Positions 10,232 through 19,403 of a stretch of DNA of 63,979 nt are shown piece after piece. The notes beneath the pieces were generated by a model. It made no database searches. It saw only the letters and a list, made by a program, of their open reading frames with translations, and was not told where the DNA came from. Position 1 is the stretch's first letter. Each line of letters begins with the position of its first letter. The translations under genes were made by a program, and so were the position numbers. The stretch is from Pseudomonas floridensis. Its GTDB lineage: Bacteria > Pseudomonadota > Gammaproteobacteria > Pseudomonadales > Pseudomonadaceae. The stretch is taken from the NCBI RefSeq assembly GCF_002087235.1, contig NZ_MUIO01000007.1, positions 1 to 63,979 of the forward strand, written 5' to 3'.

Positions 10232-10708
10232 TCAGTTCAGTACGCCATCCAGAATCGCATAGACAATCCCTGAGCCTATGGCGATCAGGACCACGTCCGT
10301 ACCCAGGCGGCGCCATTCGTAACCTTCGTAGTGAGGCAGGTATTGCAAGGAGCGGCTGTCCAGGCGTTTGCCGTAGCCGGGCGGCAGCGGTTTGCCCTTG
10401 GCGATGTGAATGCCCGGCGGCAGCGGCTGGCCCCTGCCAATGATGTCGCGGTGTTGCTGGAACGTCTCGCGCACAGGGCCGAAATCCTGGGGTGGGCCGC
10501 CGCGACGATTGTCCTGATGAGCGGGCCCCGGACCTTTGCCATTGCCACGATTACCCGGTCCGTCATCGTTGCGTGGCCCGTGCTGCTGACCGCCTCGGTT
10601 ATCGTCCGGGCCATTGCCGCGCTGGTCCGGCGGTGCCGCCTGAAGCAGCGGGCTGGCGCTGATCATCAAGATGCCCAGACCGGTGATAAAACGATTTGGC
10701 AGTTTCAT
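10232..10708 (-). CDS. RcnB/CigR-family exported protein
   Basis: This 158-residue protein has a signal peptide (MKLPNRFITGLGILMISASPLLQA), then a low-complexity Gly/Asn/Arg/Pro-rich segment (residues about 28-75), then an RcnB-like domain (LPPGIHIAKGKPLPPGYGKRLD) and a hydrophobic tail. RcnB-type proteins act in periplasmic metal homeostasis and the related CigR was described as an anti-virulence factor, but these roles are not demonstrated for this protein. It lies downstream of trpA on the same strand, separated by a terminator hairpin only about 36 bp before its start. Confidence 0.75.
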   Translation of the reverse strand: MKLPNRFITGLGILMISASPLLQAAPPDQRGNGPDDNRGGQQHGPRNDDGPGNRGNGKGPGPAHQDNRRGGPPQDFGPVRETFQQHRDIIGRGQPLPPGIHIAKGKPLPPGYGKRLDSRSLQYLPHYEGYEWRRLGTDVVLIAIGSGIVYAILDGVLN

Positions 10709-10737
10709 GGGGTGTCCCTCAGCTTTTCGCGATGCAG

Positions 10738-10770
10738 CAAAAAGGGGTTCATGACCCGGTCATGAACCCC
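10738..10770 (-). terminator. Rho-independent terminator of trpBA
   Basis: An inverted repeat GGGGTTCATGACC / GGTCATGAACCCC (10744-10756 and 10758-10770) is followed, read on the minus strand, by a run of five T. It lies 67 bp after the trpA stop. It also sits immediately upstream of the RcnB-like gene. Confidence 0.8.
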
Positions 10771-10836
10771 TCGTGTCTTACTGCATAGTAGAGCGGCTGC
10801 TGGCGCTTTGATTCCTCTGTATCGGAATCTTTACCC

Positions 10837-11649
10837 TCAGTTGACGCGGGCGTTACGTACGCCTTCTGCCAGCGCAGCGCACAGGGTCAATACGCCATCG
10901 ACGGCCTGTTCCGGCGACTCGGCATGGGCGATCTTGTCGACCAGCGCCGAACCCACCACCACGCCATCGGCCAGACGCGCAATGGCGGCGGCCTGCTCAG
11001 GCGTGCGGATACCGAAACCGACACTGATCGGCAGATCGGTGTGGCGACGCAGGCGCGCAATGGCCTCTGTGACGTGTTCAGTGGTGGCCGAACCGGCACC
11101 GGTCACGCCAGCGACCGAAACGTAGTAGACGAAGCCCGAACTGCGCTCGAGCACGCGTGGCAGACGCGCATCGTCGGTGGTCGGTGTGGTCAGGCGAATG
11201 AAATCGATGCCTGAGGCCTGTGCTGGTGTTGCCAGTTCAGCGTCGTGCTCAGGCGGCAGATCGACAATGATCAGACCGTCGACGCCCGCTTCCTTGGCCT
11301 GCGCCACGAATGCCTCGACACCAAAACGATGGATCGGGTTGTAGTAGCCCATCAGCACGATAGGCGTGGTCTGATCGTCTACACGGAACTCGCGAACCAT
11401 TTGCAGGGTTTTCGGCAGGGTCTGCCCCGCGTCCAGCGCACGCAGGGTTGCCAACTGAATGGCAACGCCGTCGGCCATCGGGTCGGTGAACGGCATGCCC
11501 AGTTCGATCACGTCGGCACCGGCAGCCGGCAGGCCTTTCAAAACTTTCAACGAGGTGTCGTAGCCCGGGTCGCCAGCGGTCACGAATGTGACGAGTGCTG
11601 CACGACCTTTGGTTTTCAACTGCGCGAAACGTTGTTCAAGGCGGCTCAT
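10837..11649 (-). CDS. trpA: Tryptophan synthase alpha subunit
   Basis: This 270-residue subunit cleaves indole-3-glycerol phosphate to indole and glyceraldehyde 3-phosphate. Catalytic Glu49 (DVIELGMPF) and Asp60 (DPMADG) are at the canonical positions, and a phosphate-binding GFGI segment is present ([14 protein letters not shown]). It overlaps trpB by the ATGA arrangement, so the two are translationally coupled and form the alpha2-beta2 complex with a shared indole tunnel. Expression is probably activated by TrpI. Confidence 0.97.
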   Translation of the reverse strand: MSRLEQRFAQLKTKGRAALVTFVTAGDPGYDTSLKVLKGLPAAGADVIELGMPFTDPMADGVAIQLATLRALDAGQTLPKTLQMVREFRVDDQTTPIVLMGYYNPIHRFGVEAFVAQAKEAGVDGLIIVDLPPEHDAELATPAQASGIDFIRLTTPTTDDARLPRVLERSSGFVYYVSVAGVTGAGSATTEHVTEAIARLRRHTDLPISVGFGIRTPEQAAAIARLADGVVVGSALVDKIAHAESPEQAVDGVLTLCAALAEGVRNARVN

Positions 11650-12875
11650 ACCAGCGTCTCCTGAGTCTTTTCAGCGGCTGCCATGTGATTCATGACGGTT
11701 TGCATGTCTTTGTCGCCGCGTCCGGACAGGCACACGACCATCAAGTGATCGTCGCGCAGGTTGGTAGCGCGCTTCATGGCTTCAGCCAGTGCGTGTGCGG
11801 TTTCCAGCGCCGGGATGATGCCTTCGAGCAGGCAGCACTGATGAAATGCATCCAGTGCTTCGTCGTCGGTGATGCTCACGTATTCGACACGCTTCACTTC
11901 GTGCAGGAAGGCGTGTTCCGGGCCGATGCCAGGGTAGTCCAGACCTGCAGAAATCGAGTGGGCATCGGTGATCTGCCCGTCATTGTCCTGCAGCAGATAG
12001 GTACGGTTGCCGTGCAGTACGCCCGGCACACCACCGTTGAGGCTCGCGGCATGCTTGTCGGTCTCCACGCCATGACCGCCCGCTTCCACGCCGATGATTT
12101 CAACACTGGCGTCATCCAGGAACGGATGGAACAAGCCCATGGCGTTGGAACCGCCACCCACGCAGGCGATCAGGCTGTCCGGCAGGCGTCCTTCCTTTTC
12201 CATCATCTGCTCTTTGGTTTCCTTGCCGATGATGGCCTGGAAATCGCGGACCATCGCCGGATAAGGGTGTGGACCGGCCACGGTGCCGATCAGGTAGAAA
12301 GTGTCATCGACGTTGGTGACCCAGTCACGCAGGGCCTCGTTCATGGCGTCTTTCAGAGTGCCGGTGCCGGAAGTGACCGGCACGATCTCAGCGCCCAGCA
12401 GCTTCATGCGGAACACGTTGGCTTGCTGGCGCTCGATGTCGGTGGCGCCCATGTAGATCACGCAAGGCAGGCCGAAACGTGCAGCCACGGTGGCCGTGGC
12501 AACGCCGTGCATGCCGGCGCCGGTTTCAGCGATCAGACGCTTTTTACCCATGCGCTTGGCCAGCAAGACCTGGCCGATGCAGTTGTTGATCTTGTGCGCG
12601 CCGGTGTGATTGAGCTCTTCGCGCTTGAAGTAGATCTTCGCGCCACCGCAGAACTCGGTCAGGCGCTCGGCGAAGTACAGCGGGTTCGGACGACCGACGT
12701 AGTCACGCTGGAAATAGGCCATTTCTTTGGCGAATTCCGGGTCGGCCTTGGCGGCTTCGTACTCGCGGTTCAGGTCGAGAACCAGCGGCATCAGGGTTTC
12801 AGCGACGTAACGACCGCCGAATGAGCCGAACAAGCCGTTGGCGTCGGGGCCGTTGCGCAGATTGGTCTGGGTCAT
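11646..12875 (-). CDS. trpB: Tryptophan synthase beta subunit
   Basis: This 409-residue PLP enzyme condenses indole with serine to make tryptophan. The PLP lysine is K95 in [10 protein letters not shown]; the phosphate-binding GGGSNAMG loop is present. The start at 12875 ([10 protein letters not shown]) is preferred over an upstream frame start at 12947 because homology begins there and GGAGCACC precedes it. It is the first gene of the trpBA operon, divergent from trpI with a 126-bp shared control region. Confidence 0.97.
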   Translation of the reverse strand: MTQTNLRNGPDANGLFGSFGGRYVAETLMPLVLDLNREYEAAKADPEFAKEMAYFQRDYVGRPNPLYFAERLTEFCGGAKIYFKREELNHTGAHKINNCIGQVLLAKRMGKKRLIAETGAGMHGVATATVAARFGLPCVIYMGATDIERQQANVFRMKLLGAEIVPVTSGTGTLKDAMNEALRDWVTNVDDTFYLIGTVAGPHPYPAMVRDFQAIIGKETKEQMMEKEGRLPDSLIACVGGGSNAMGLFHPFLDDASVEIIGVEAGGHGVETDKHAASLNGGVPGVLHGNRTYLLQDNDGQITDAHSISAGLDYPGIGPEHAFLHEVKRVEYVSITDDEALDAFHQCCLLEGIIPALETAHALAEAMKRATNLRDDHLMVVCLSGRGDKDMQTVMNHMAAAEKTQETLV

Positions 12876-13001
12876 GAGGTGCTCCGGTAACGAGTGTGAG
12901 CGAATGGGGTGAGCCGTTTGGCAATGAGTCCACTTTAACCAGCGCACGCGGGAATGAAAACCGATAAGATCGCTACAACATGTCAGGAAAAATCACAGAT
13001 C
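12876..13001. promoter_or_regulatory. Divergent trpB-trpI control region
   Basis: This 126-bp gap separates the starts of trpBA (minus) and trpI (plus). In P. aeruginosa and P. putida, TrpI binds here and activates trpBA in response to indoleglycerol phosphate. The exact operators are not resolved by eye in this sequence. Confidence 0.6.
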
Positions 13002-13910
13002 ATGAGCCGCGATCTTCCACCTTTGAACGCCTTGCGTGCCTTTGAAAGCACCGCCCGGCTGGGTAGTGTCAGTCAGGCTGCCGAACAGCTGCACGTTACC
13101 CACGGCGCAGTCAGTCGTCAGTTGAAACTGCTGGAGGAGCATCTGGGCGTGACGCTCTTCATTAAAGACGGGCGCGGCCTTAAACTCACAGATGCCGGTA
13201 TTCGTCTGCGAGAGGTGAGCGGCGAGGCCTTCGACCGGTTGCGCAGTGTGTGCGCCGAACTGAGCCGCGGCAGCGCCGATGCACCATTCGTGCTCGGCTG
13301 TTCCGGCAGCCTGCTGGCGCGCTGGTTCATTCCGCGCTTGAGCCGTTTAAACGCGGAGCTGCCCGATCTTCGATTGCACTTGTCGGCAGGCGAAGGCGAT
13401 CTGGATCCGCGCAGGCCTGGCCTGGATGCGTTACTGGTCTTTGCCGAACCGCCGTGGCCTGCTGACATGCAGGTATTCGAGCTGGCCAGCGAGCGGATCG
13501 GCCCGGTCTTGAGTCCCCGGTTCAATGGTTTTGAAGGCTTGCGCGACGCACCTGTTCAGGCGCTGTTGGGTGAGCCGTTGCTGCAAACGACCTCGCGGCC
13601 GCAGGCGTGGCCAAGCTGGGCGCAGCACAACGGCATCGACCCGCAGTCATTGCGTTTCGGGCAAGGTTTCGAACATTTGTATTATTTGCTGGAAGCCGCC
13701 GTGGCGGGCTTGGGAATTGCGATTGCGCCGGAACCGCTGGTGGTCGATGACCTTAGGGCCGGACGCCTGGTTGCGCCGTGGGGTTTCAGTGAAACCCCGG
13801 CGCAACTGGCGTTGTGGGTGCCCAGGCGTGTAGCCGATGGCCGTGCGCAACAATTGGCTCAGTGGTTGAAGAATGAGCTGGTGCGCGCCGGGGACCCGAT
13901 CAAAACCTGA
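13002..13910 (+). CDS. trpI: LysR-type activator of trpBA
   Basis: This 302-residue LysR-type regulator has an N-terminal helix-turn-helix ([35 protein letters not shown], residues about 7-42) and an effector-binding C-terminal domain. It is divergent from trpBA, the hallmark of TrpI in pseudomonads, where the inducer is indoleglycerol phosphate. I chose the ATG at 13002 ([11 protein letters not shown]). An upstream start at 12954 adds 16 residues without family similarity. Confidence 0.95.
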   Translation: MSRDLPPLNALRAFESTARLGSVSQAAEQLHVTHGAVSRQLKLLEEHLGVTLFIKDGRGLKLTDAGIRLREVSGEAFDRLRSVCAELSRGSADAPFVLGCSGSLLARWFIPRLSRLNAELPDLRLHLSAGEGDLDPRRPGLDALLVFAEPPWPADMQVFELASERIGPVLSPRFNGFEGLRDAPVQALLGEPLLQTTSRPQAWPSWAQHNGIDPQSLRFGQGFEHLYYLLEAAVAGLGIAIAPEPLVVDDLRAGRLVAPWGFSETPAQLALWVPRRVADGRAQQLAQWLKNELVRAGDPIKT

Positions 13911-14237
13911 TCAGTTGCCGCGCTTGCACAGCAAATAGGCGGCCAGCAGACCGATGGCGCCGACAGCAACACCGGCTGTGGTCCAAGGGTGTTCCTGAGC
14001 GTAGTCACGAGTGGCCAGCGCATTCTCACGGGTTTTCTCTTTGACGTCTTCGTAGACATCGCTGAGCAGGCTGCGGGAGTGGCTCAGAGCACTTTCAGCA
14101 TTGGCCTTGAGGTTTTTCAGGGTCTTGCGCGACTCGTCGGTAGCGTCGGCTTTCAGGCCCTCAAGGGACTTCAAGAGACTCTCGATCTCCGCTTCCATAC
14201 TCTGCAACGAGGCCTTGCGAAGTGAAGTACTAGCCAT
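13911..14237 (-). CDS. DUF883 (ElaB/YqjD-type) inner-membrane protein
   Basis: This 108-residue protein is mostly helical, with a likely coiled coil in residues about 10-75 (IESLLKSLEGLKADATDESRKTLKNLKANAESAL) and a C-terminal membrane segment (TAGVAVGAIGLLAAYLLCKRGN). That is the layout of ElaB/YqjD/YgaM proteins. E. coli YqjD associates with ribosomes in stationary phase; whether this protein does is unknown. Its stop abuts the trpI stop, so the two genes converge with no gap. Confidence 0.88.
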   Translation of the reverse strand: MASTSLRKASLQSMEAEIESLLKSLEGLKADATDESRKTLKNLKANAESALSHSRSLLSDVYEDVKEKTRENALATRDYAQEHPWTTAGVAVGAIGLLAAYLLCKRGN

Positions 14238-14402
14238 GGTGTTTCTCCTGCAATGATGAGTGGGCGTGTGTAGTTTCCGACTGCGGGCTTTTTGGAAAGT
14301 GCGATGCCATTTCGCAAAGTCTGAACTTTTACCCGCTTTTTCCTGACAGAAGTCTGGAGCGTTGCTTTAACGACTTGTTCAAAGACCTTCAGGAGAACTG
14401 CC

Positions 14403-14618
14403 ATGACTGATCATCACACGTACAAAAAAATCGAAATCGTTGGCTCGTCCACCACCACCATCGAAGACGCCATCCAGAATGCGTTGGCCGAAGCCAGCAA
14501 AAGCGTGAAGAACCTTGAGTGGTTCGAAGTGACGGAAACCCGCGGCCACATCGAAAACGGCAAGGTCGGTCATTATCAGGTCACGCTGAAAATCGGCTTT
14601 CGCATCGAACATAGCTGA
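14403..14618 (+). CDS. Dodecin family flavin-binding protein
   Basis: This 71-residue protein matches dodecin in length and pattern: HTYKKIEIVGSS at the start, a helix with DAIQNALAEASKSVKNLEWFEV, and the strand HYQVTLKIGFRI. Dodecins form hollow dodecamers that store or sequester flavins (or CoA in some species). The gene has a good AGGAG site 7 bases before ATG. It is divergent from the DUF883 gene, with 165 bp between the starts, and appears monocistronic. Confidence 0.92.
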   Translation: MTDHHTYKKIEIVGSSTTTIEDAIQNALAEASKSVKNLEWFEVTETRGHIENGKVGHYQVTLKIGFRIEHS

Positions 14619-14764
14619 TCACACCTGAACCTTTCGACTGGCCGATTGCCATAACCTGCGCTACACACTGACATGAGCCCGATGGCTCAGCTGTGGGCGT
14701 AGGGATGTTGACTGGGCGCCTGTTCCGATGGCGTCTGCATTTGGCCGGACGAGAGGGAATACCC

Positions 14765-14989
14765 ATGAAGAAGTTTCTGTTGGCTGTAGGCTTGTTGAGC
14801 ATCGCGGGCACCGCTCTGGCGGCAGGCAAGCCATGTGAAGAACTGAAAAGTGAAATAGACGCACGACTCCAAGCCAAGGGTGTTTCGTCCTACACGCTTG
14901 AAGTGGTCGAGAAAGGCAGTGCGGCTGATCAGCAAGTGGTTGGCACCTGCGAAGGCGGCACCAAGGAAATCGTTTACAAGCGCGGTTGA
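14765..14989 (+). CDS. DUF1161 periplasmic protein (copy 1)
   Basis: This 74-residue protein has a signal peptide (MKKFLLAVGLLSIAGTALA) and a short mature domain with two cysteines (KPCEELKSEI and GTCEGGTKEI). This is the DUF1161 pattern; its function is unknown. The ATG at 14765 follows a GAGAGGGAA site. A close paralogue is encoded at 16908-17141, with only the LLM and OsmC genes between. A strong terminator follows at 15051. Confidence 0.85.
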   Translation: MKKFLLAVGLLSIAGTALAAGKPCEELKSEIDARLQAKGVSSYTLEVVEKGSAADQQVVGTCEGGTKEIVYKRG

Positions 14990-15050
14990 TTGTCAGGCCG
15001 GCCCGACGTAAGCCGGGCCAGTAGCTCGACCCCGTGTGAAGGCTGAAAAT

Positions 15051-15102
15051 AAAGCCCGCGCCAGCGACTGAAGTCCATTTCAGCCGGTGGCGCGGGCTTT
15101 TT
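15051..15102 (+). terminator. Terminator between the DUF1161 gene and the LLM gene
   Basis: AAAGCCCGCGCCA (from 15051) pairs with TGGCGCGGGCTTT (ending 15100) and is followed by TTTT. The symmetry (A-run before, T-run after) suggests it serves both convergent genes. Confidence 0.85.
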
Positions 15103-15120
15103 CGTTCAGGTGATCCGGGC

Positions 15121-16122
15121 TCAGCCGTGAGCGACTTCGGCCAGAATCTCGTAGGAACGCAGACGGTCTTCATGCTCGTACATGTCGCAGGTGAAGATCA
15201 ATTCATCGGCGTCGGTCTGCTCCAGCAGCACGTCTAGCTTGGCGCGGATCTTGTCCGGGCCGCCGACCATTGCCAGGCCCAGAAAACTGGCCACCGCTTC
15301 ACGTTCGTGCGGCAGCCACAGGCCGTCCATCGACTCGACCGGCGGGCGCTGCATCAGGCTGTGCCCGCGCATCAGTGCCAGAATGCGCTGGTACACGGAC
15401 GTCGCCAGGTACTCTGCTTTCTCGTCTGTTTCCGCCGCCGACAATGGCACGCCCAGCATCACGTACGGTTTGTCGAGTACTGCCGATGGCTGGAAGTGGT
15501 TGCGGTAGACGCGAATGGCTTCATGCATGTAACGCGGTGCGAAATGCGACGCGAAGGCGTAGGGCAATCCACGCATGCCTGCCAGCTGCGCACTGAACAG
15601 GCTGGAGCCCAGCAGCCAGATGGGGACATTGGTGCCCGATCCCGGCACGGCGATCACTTTTTGATCAGCGGTGCGCGGCCCCAGGTATTCCATCAGTTCC
15701 GTCACATCGTCCGGAAAGTCATCGGCACTGCCTGAGCGTTCACGGCGCAAGGCACGGGCCGTCATCTGGTCGGAGCCTGGCGCACGACCAAGGCCCAGAT
15801 CGATGCGATCGGGATACAGACTGGCCAGCGTGCCGAACTGCTCTGCGACGACCAGCGGCGCATGGTTGGGCAACATGATGCCGCCCGCGCCCACGCGAAT
15901 GGTCGAAGTGCCGCCCGCCAGATAGGCCAGCAGTACAGATGTCGCCGAACTGGCGATGCCATCCATGTTGTGGTGTTCGGCCACCCAAAAGCGGTTGTAG
16001 CCGAGTTTCTCAACGTGTTGCGCCAGATTCAGCGAGTTGCGCAAGGAATCGGCAGGCCCTTTATCGTGGCGCACAGGCACCAGATCAAGGGTGGAAATCT
16101 TTACATCAGCGAGACGTTTCAT
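15121..16122 (-). CDS. LLM-class (luciferase-like) flavin-dependent oxidoreductase
   Basis: This 333-residue protein has the TIM-barrel pattern of bacterial luciferase-like monooxygenases (group that includes E. coli YhbW): ISTLDLVPV at the N-terminus, [12 protein letters not shown] near residue 45, [16 protein letters not shown], and a substrate-gating [10 protein letters not shown] segment. These enzymes use reduced FMN (F420 elsewhere) to oxidise organic substrates; the substrate here is unknown. No flavin reductase lies next to it. It converges on the first DUF1161 gene. Confidence 0.9.
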   Translation of the reverse strand: MKRLADVKISTLDLVPVRHDKGPADSLRNSLNLAQHVEKLGYNRFWVAEHHNMDGIASSATSVLLAYLAGGTSTIRVGAGGIMLPNHAPLVVAEQFGTLASLYPDRIDLGLGRAPGSDQMTARALRRERSGSADDFPDDVTELMEYLGPRTADQKVIAVPGSGTNVPIWLLGSSLFSAQLAGMRGLPYAFASHFAPRYMHEAIRVYRNHFQPSAVLDKPYVMLGVPLSAAETDEKAEYLATSVYQRILALMRGHSLMQRPPVESMDGLWLPHEREAVASFLGLAMVGGPDKIRAKLDVLLEQTDADELIFTCDMYEHEDRLRSYEILAEVAHG

Positions 16123-16336
16123 AGGCCGCGATAGCTCCTCGAATGGGTATGGGTCGACTCAAGGAACGGCCCACAATGGAACAACAGTGCGGGCGCAAGA
16201 CTGGCGTTTCAATAGATGAGCGATAAAAAACCTACTTAAATACTAGGTCTTTATCCGGGTTGAACTTTCCACGGCGGTCCGTCCTCAGAATCCTGTCACG
16301 TATGAAAGACTCAACCCATTCCTTCAAGGAGCGACT

Positions 16337-16768
16337 ATGAGCATCGTCAAGAAAGCATCGGCCCATTGGGCAGGTGATCTGAAAACCGGCATCGGCAGTA
16401 TCTCTACCGAAACGGCTGCACTGCGCGAGCATCCATATGGCTTCAAGGCCCGTTTCGAAGGCGGCAAGGGTACCAACCCTGAAGAATTGATCGGCGCTGC
16501 CCATGCGGGGTGTTTCTCCATGGCGCTGTCCATGATTCTGGGCGACGCAGGCTTTACGGCTGACAGCATCGACACCCAGGCGGAAGTCACACTTGACCAG
16601 GTTGACGGCGGCTTTTCCATCACGGCCGTGCACCTGATCCTGAAAGCGAAAGTGCCAGGAGCGAACCAGCAGCAGTTCGATGAATTGACCACCAAAGCCA
16701 AAGAAGGCTGCCCGGTGTCCAAGGTCCTGAACGCCAAGATTACGCTGGACGCTACCCTGCTGAGCTGA
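16337..16768 (+). CDS. osmC: OsmC-family peroxiredoxin
   Basis: This 143-residue protein is a cytoplasmic thiol peroxidase that reduces organic hydroperoxides. The two catalytic cysteines are at residues 59 (AHAGCFSMAL) and 125 (EGCPVSKV), with the N-terminal KKASAHWAGDLKTG pattern typical of OsmC rather than Ohr. AAGGAG lies 7 bases upstream of ATG. It is monocistronic and followed by a REP pair. OsmC genes are commonly induced in stationary phase or by osmotic stress; no specific promoter is evident here. Confidence 0.93.
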   Translation: MSIVKKASAHWAGDLKTGIGSISTETAALREHPYGFKARFEGGKGTNPEELIGAAHAGCFSMALSMILGDAGFTADSIDTQAEVTLDQVDGGFSITAVHLILKAKVPGANQQQFDELTTKAKEGCPVSKVLNAKITLDATLLS

Positions 16769-16787
16769 TCCAGCGCATCGGTATGCG

Positions 16788-16851
16788 CTTGCCCGCGATA
16801 ATGGCTGAACGGCGAGTTTCGTTAAGCCGTATAGTTTGCATCGCGGGCAAG
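16788..16851. repeat. REP pair downstream of osmC
   Basis: CTTGCCCGCGAT (16788-16799) and ATCGCGGGCAAG (16840-16851) form a perfect 12-bp inverted repeat with a 40-bp centre. The GCCCGCGA core is typical of pseudomonad REP elements. It may stabilise the osmC mRNA end. Confidence 0.75.
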
Positions 16852-16907
16852 ACCAATCCCGCATCGAATGTCTTCCTTCGGTCTATGTCGTTCAATGAGG
16901 CGCGTGC

Positions 16908-17141
16908 ATGAAACGTTTTGCTTTGGCAGTGACCTGTTCCCTGCTGGCTATGAATGCCTTTGCGGCCCCGAAGTCCTGCGATGAACTCAAGGACGAAATC
17001 GAGGCCCGCATTCAGGCCAATAACGTCACGTCCTACACGCTGGAGATCGTCACCAACGATGAGGTCCAGGACCAGAATATGGTCGTCGGCAGCTGCGAAA
17101 ACGGCACCAGGAAGATTATCTATCAGCGCAATGATCGCTGA
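16908..17141 (+). CDS. DUF1161 periplasmic protein (copy 2)
   Basis: This 77-residue protein has a signal peptide (MKRFALAVTCSLLAMNAFA) and the same two-cysteine mature domain as the gene at 14765 (KSCDELKDEI and GSCENGTRKI; shared SYTLE core). Function is unknown. The stop abuts the stop of the convergent lipoprotein gene. The two copies are clearly paralogous but differ at many positions, so the duplication is not recent. Confidence 0.85.
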   Translation: MKRFALAVTCSLLAMNAFAAPKSCDELKDEIEARIQANNVTSYTLEIVTNDEVQDQNMVVGSCENGTRKIIYQRNDR

Positions 17142-17555
17142 TCAGATGCAGTGAACATTCCCCTCCTCTGCAACCACGTTGCGCTGCGCGTCGTATAGCC
17201 AGGCGTCGACGTCGTTGGTCAATGACCGCACCTCCAACATATAACGTTGCCCGGCAGTGAAATGCGCGTAATCGATGCTGACGAAGCAGGTGATTTCCGT
17301 GTAGTCGTCACCCATCAGCCCCAGGCTGCCGTACCGGTACTCATAGTCGTAGCGCACCTGAAGTGAATGCGCGCCCGGCGTAACCTGAAAATAGCGGCCG
17401 TCGTAGGTGTTCGTGCCGTCGAGTTTGTCGGCCATGACCACCTTGCCGGTGATGGTGCGCAAATCGACCCAGGCCATGTCCGGATTCACAGCGGGCAAGG
17501 GACCGGCGCAACCGGCCAGGGCTGTGAGGGCGAGAATCAGTGTCATGACGCGCAT
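17142..17555 (-). CDS. Hypothetical lipoprotein
   Basis: I do not recognise the family of this 137-residue protein. It has a lipoprotein signal peptide (MRVMTLILALTALAGC, lipobox LAGC with Cys16) and so is probably anchored in the inner or outer membrane. The mature region is beta-rich (GRYFQVTPGAHSLQVRYDYEYRYG, YMLEVRSLTNDVDAWLYD). I start it at 17555 because this gives the correct signal peptide and GGGAG lies just upstream; a longer frame from 17624 is not supported. Confidence 0.75.
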   Translation of the reverse strand: MRVMTLILALTALAGCAGPLPAVNPDMAWVDLRTITGKVVMADKLDGTNTYDGRYFQVTPGAHSLQVRYDYEYRYGSLGLMGDDYTEITCFVSIDYAHFTAGQRYMLEVRSLTNDVDAWLYDAQRNVVAEEGNVHCI

Positions 17556-17648
17556 GCTGTGCTCCCTTTCTGAACCGACAGCGATGATAGTTGCGCCGGT
17601 CTTGTCTGTCCTGCATAACAACACGGTATTCAGATGTGAAGGCCGTGT

Positions 17649-18704
17649 ATGCCACGACTCAATGTTTTACGCCTCTGGCGGGGTTTGCCGGTACTGGCGA
17701 TTTTGCTGCTCGGCGGTTGTTCCAGCGTGGCCTATTACGGTCAATTGGCGCAGGGGCAATGGCAGCTGTTGCAGGCCCGCGAGCCGGTCGAGGCCGTTAT
17801 CGCCGATCCGCATCGCGATCCGGCGTTGCGTGCGCATCTGGCGCAGTCGCAGAAAGCGCGCGTCTTTGCCAGCGAACACCTGCATTTGCCGGACAACAAG
17901 AGCTATCGCCTGTACGCCGATCTGGGTCGTCCTTACGTGGTATGGAACGTATTCGCGACGGATGAGTTCTCGCTGGATCCGGTGACGCACTGTTTTCCGA
18001 TTGCCGGTTGCGTCGCGTATCGCGGGTATTACACGCCCGGTGGCGCGCGCGGTGAAGCGGCCTTGCAGCGTCAGGCGGGCAAGGACGTGTACCTCAGCGG
18101 CGTGGAAGCCTATTCGACGCTGGGCTGGTTCAACGACCCGATCCTCAGCACCATGCTGGGCTGGGGCGACGAACGCCTGGCGACACTGATCTTTCATGAG
18201 CTGGCGCATCAGCGGTTTTACGTGAAGGATGACACTGAATTCAACGAGTCCTATGCAAGCTTCGTTGAGCAGGAAGGCACGCGGCAGTGGCGTGCAGCCC
18301 GTGGCCTGCCGCCTGAAAGCGTGTCGCAATCCACGCGCCGCGATCAGTTCATCAAGCTTGTGCTCGATACCCGCGAGCGGCTGAAAATGCTTTATCACCA
18401 GCCGCTTTCGCCTGAGCTCATGCGCGAGCGCAAGGCGGCCGAGTTCGAACGCCTGCGCCGTGATTACCGAAAGGTTCGTGATGAGCAATGGGGTGGTGAC
18501 AAGCGCTTCGACGGCTGGATCAACAGCCCGATGAACAACGCCAAGCTGCTGCCCTTCGGGCTTTACGATCAATGGGTGCCGGCATTCGAGACGCTGTTCA
18601 AACAGGAAAATGGCGATTGGGAAGCGTTTTTCCGCGCCGTCGAAAAGCTCGGCGGTCTGCCCACCGACGCCCGCAAGGCCGCCTTGCGGGCGCTGATGCC
18701 CTGA
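17649..18704 (+). CDS. Predicted zinc aminopeptidase lipoprotein
   Basis: This 351-residue protein has a lipobox (LLLGGC) near residue 24, so it should be lipidated. A zinc-protease motif HELAHQ starts at His183, followed by FNESYASFVEQEG, which can supply the third ligand. This is the pattern of the putative aminopeptidase family COG4324. Its substrate is unknown. It is divergent from the preceding lipoprotein gene and converges on the HAD phosphatase gene. Confidence 0.82.
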   Translation: MPRLNVLRLWRGLPVLAILLLGGCSSVAYYGQLAQGQWQLLQAREPVEAVIADPHRDPALRAHLAQSQKARVFASEHLHLPDNKSYRLYADLGRPYVVWNVFATDEFSLDPVTHCFPIAGCVAYRGYYTPGGARGEAALQRQAGKDVYLSGVEAYSTLGWFNDPILSTMLGWGDERLATLIFHELAHQRFYVKDDTEFNESYASFVEQEGTRQWRAARGLPPESVSQSTRRDQFIKLVLDTRERLKMLYHQPLSPELMRERKAAEFERLRRDYRKVRDEQWGGDKRFDGWINSPMNNAKLLPFGLYDQWVPAFETLFKQENGDWEAFFRAVEKLGGLPTDARKAALRALMP

Positions 18705-18732
18705 GCCGGTTCGTCGATCGCTGCCGTGCTCG

Positions 18733-19380
18733 TCAGTCAGTGAACGCCTGGTGCAACTCGGCGACTGTCGCAAAGTGATACGTCGGGTTCTCTGCCGTCA
18801 GCTCTTCATGACTGCCAAACCCATAACCGACCGCGGCGACAGCCAGCCCGTTGCGCAGTCCGCCAATCAGGTCGTGCTTGCGGTCGCCGATCATCAGAGT
18901 GTGTGCGGGATCAAGCTTTTCCTCGGCCAGCAAGTGAGCGATCAGTTCCACTTTGTCGGTGCGGGTGCCGTCCAGTTCGCTGCCGTAGATCACCATGAAG
19001 TGCCTGGCGAAATCAAAGTGACGGGCAATTTCCCGGGCGAATTCCCAAGGCTTGGACGTCGCGATATAAAGGCGCCGCCCCTGTCCGGCCAGGGTTTCCA
19101 ACAGCTCGGCCACGCCGTCGAACACTTGGTTCTCATATAGCCCGGTTACACGAAAGCGCTCGCGGTAAAAGCCCACCGCTTCCCACGCACGGGCTTCATC
19201 CATGTCGTAGTGCCGCATGAAGGCCTGTAGCAGTGGCGGGCCGATGAAGTGCTCCAACCGGGTAATGTCCGGCTCCTCGATACCCAGACGCGACAGGGCG
19301 AACTGGATCGAGCGAGTGATTCCCAGACGCGGGTCGGTCAGGGTGCCGTCAAGGTCGAAGAGAATGTTTTGATAATGCAT
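18733..19380 (-). CDS. HAD-superfamily phosphatase (phosphoglycolate phosphatase-like)
   Basis: This 215-residue HAD hydrolase has motif I FDLDGTLTDP with Asp9 and Asp11, a helical cap, motif II YIATSKP, and motif IV MIGDRKHD. The closest functional groups are Gph-type phosphoglycolate phosphatases and 5'-nucleotidases; the real substrate cannot be read. I start it at 19380 (MHYQNILFDLDG). It lies 23 bp after the gamma-carbonic anhydrase gene on the same strand, so the two probably form an operon. Confidence 0.85.
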   Translation of the reverse strand: MHYQNILFDLDGTLTDPRLGITRSIQFALSRLGIEEPDITRLEHFIGPPLLQAFMRHYDMDEARAWEAVGFYRERFRVTGLYENQVFDGVAELLETLAGQGRRLYIATSKPWEFAREIARHFDFARHFMVIYGSELDGTRTDKVELIAHLLAEEKLDPAHTLMIGDRKHDLIGGLRNGLAVAAVGYGFGSHEELTAENPTYHFATVAELHQAFTD

Positions 19381-19403
19381 GGGCGCCTTGAACTGCAGGT
19401 CAT

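Noticed and set aside
9472..10443. Long overlapping open frames on both strands across 9.5-10.3 kb, with repeated Cys/Arg/Pro-rich sequence
   Set aside because: They exist in several frames at once and follow the REP array's period; the sequence is explained by hairpin repeats. No start site or family features.
14323..14350. AlgU promoter before the dodecin gene
   Set aside because: GAACTT is present, but no TCTGA/TCAAA-type -10 lies at 16-17 bases.
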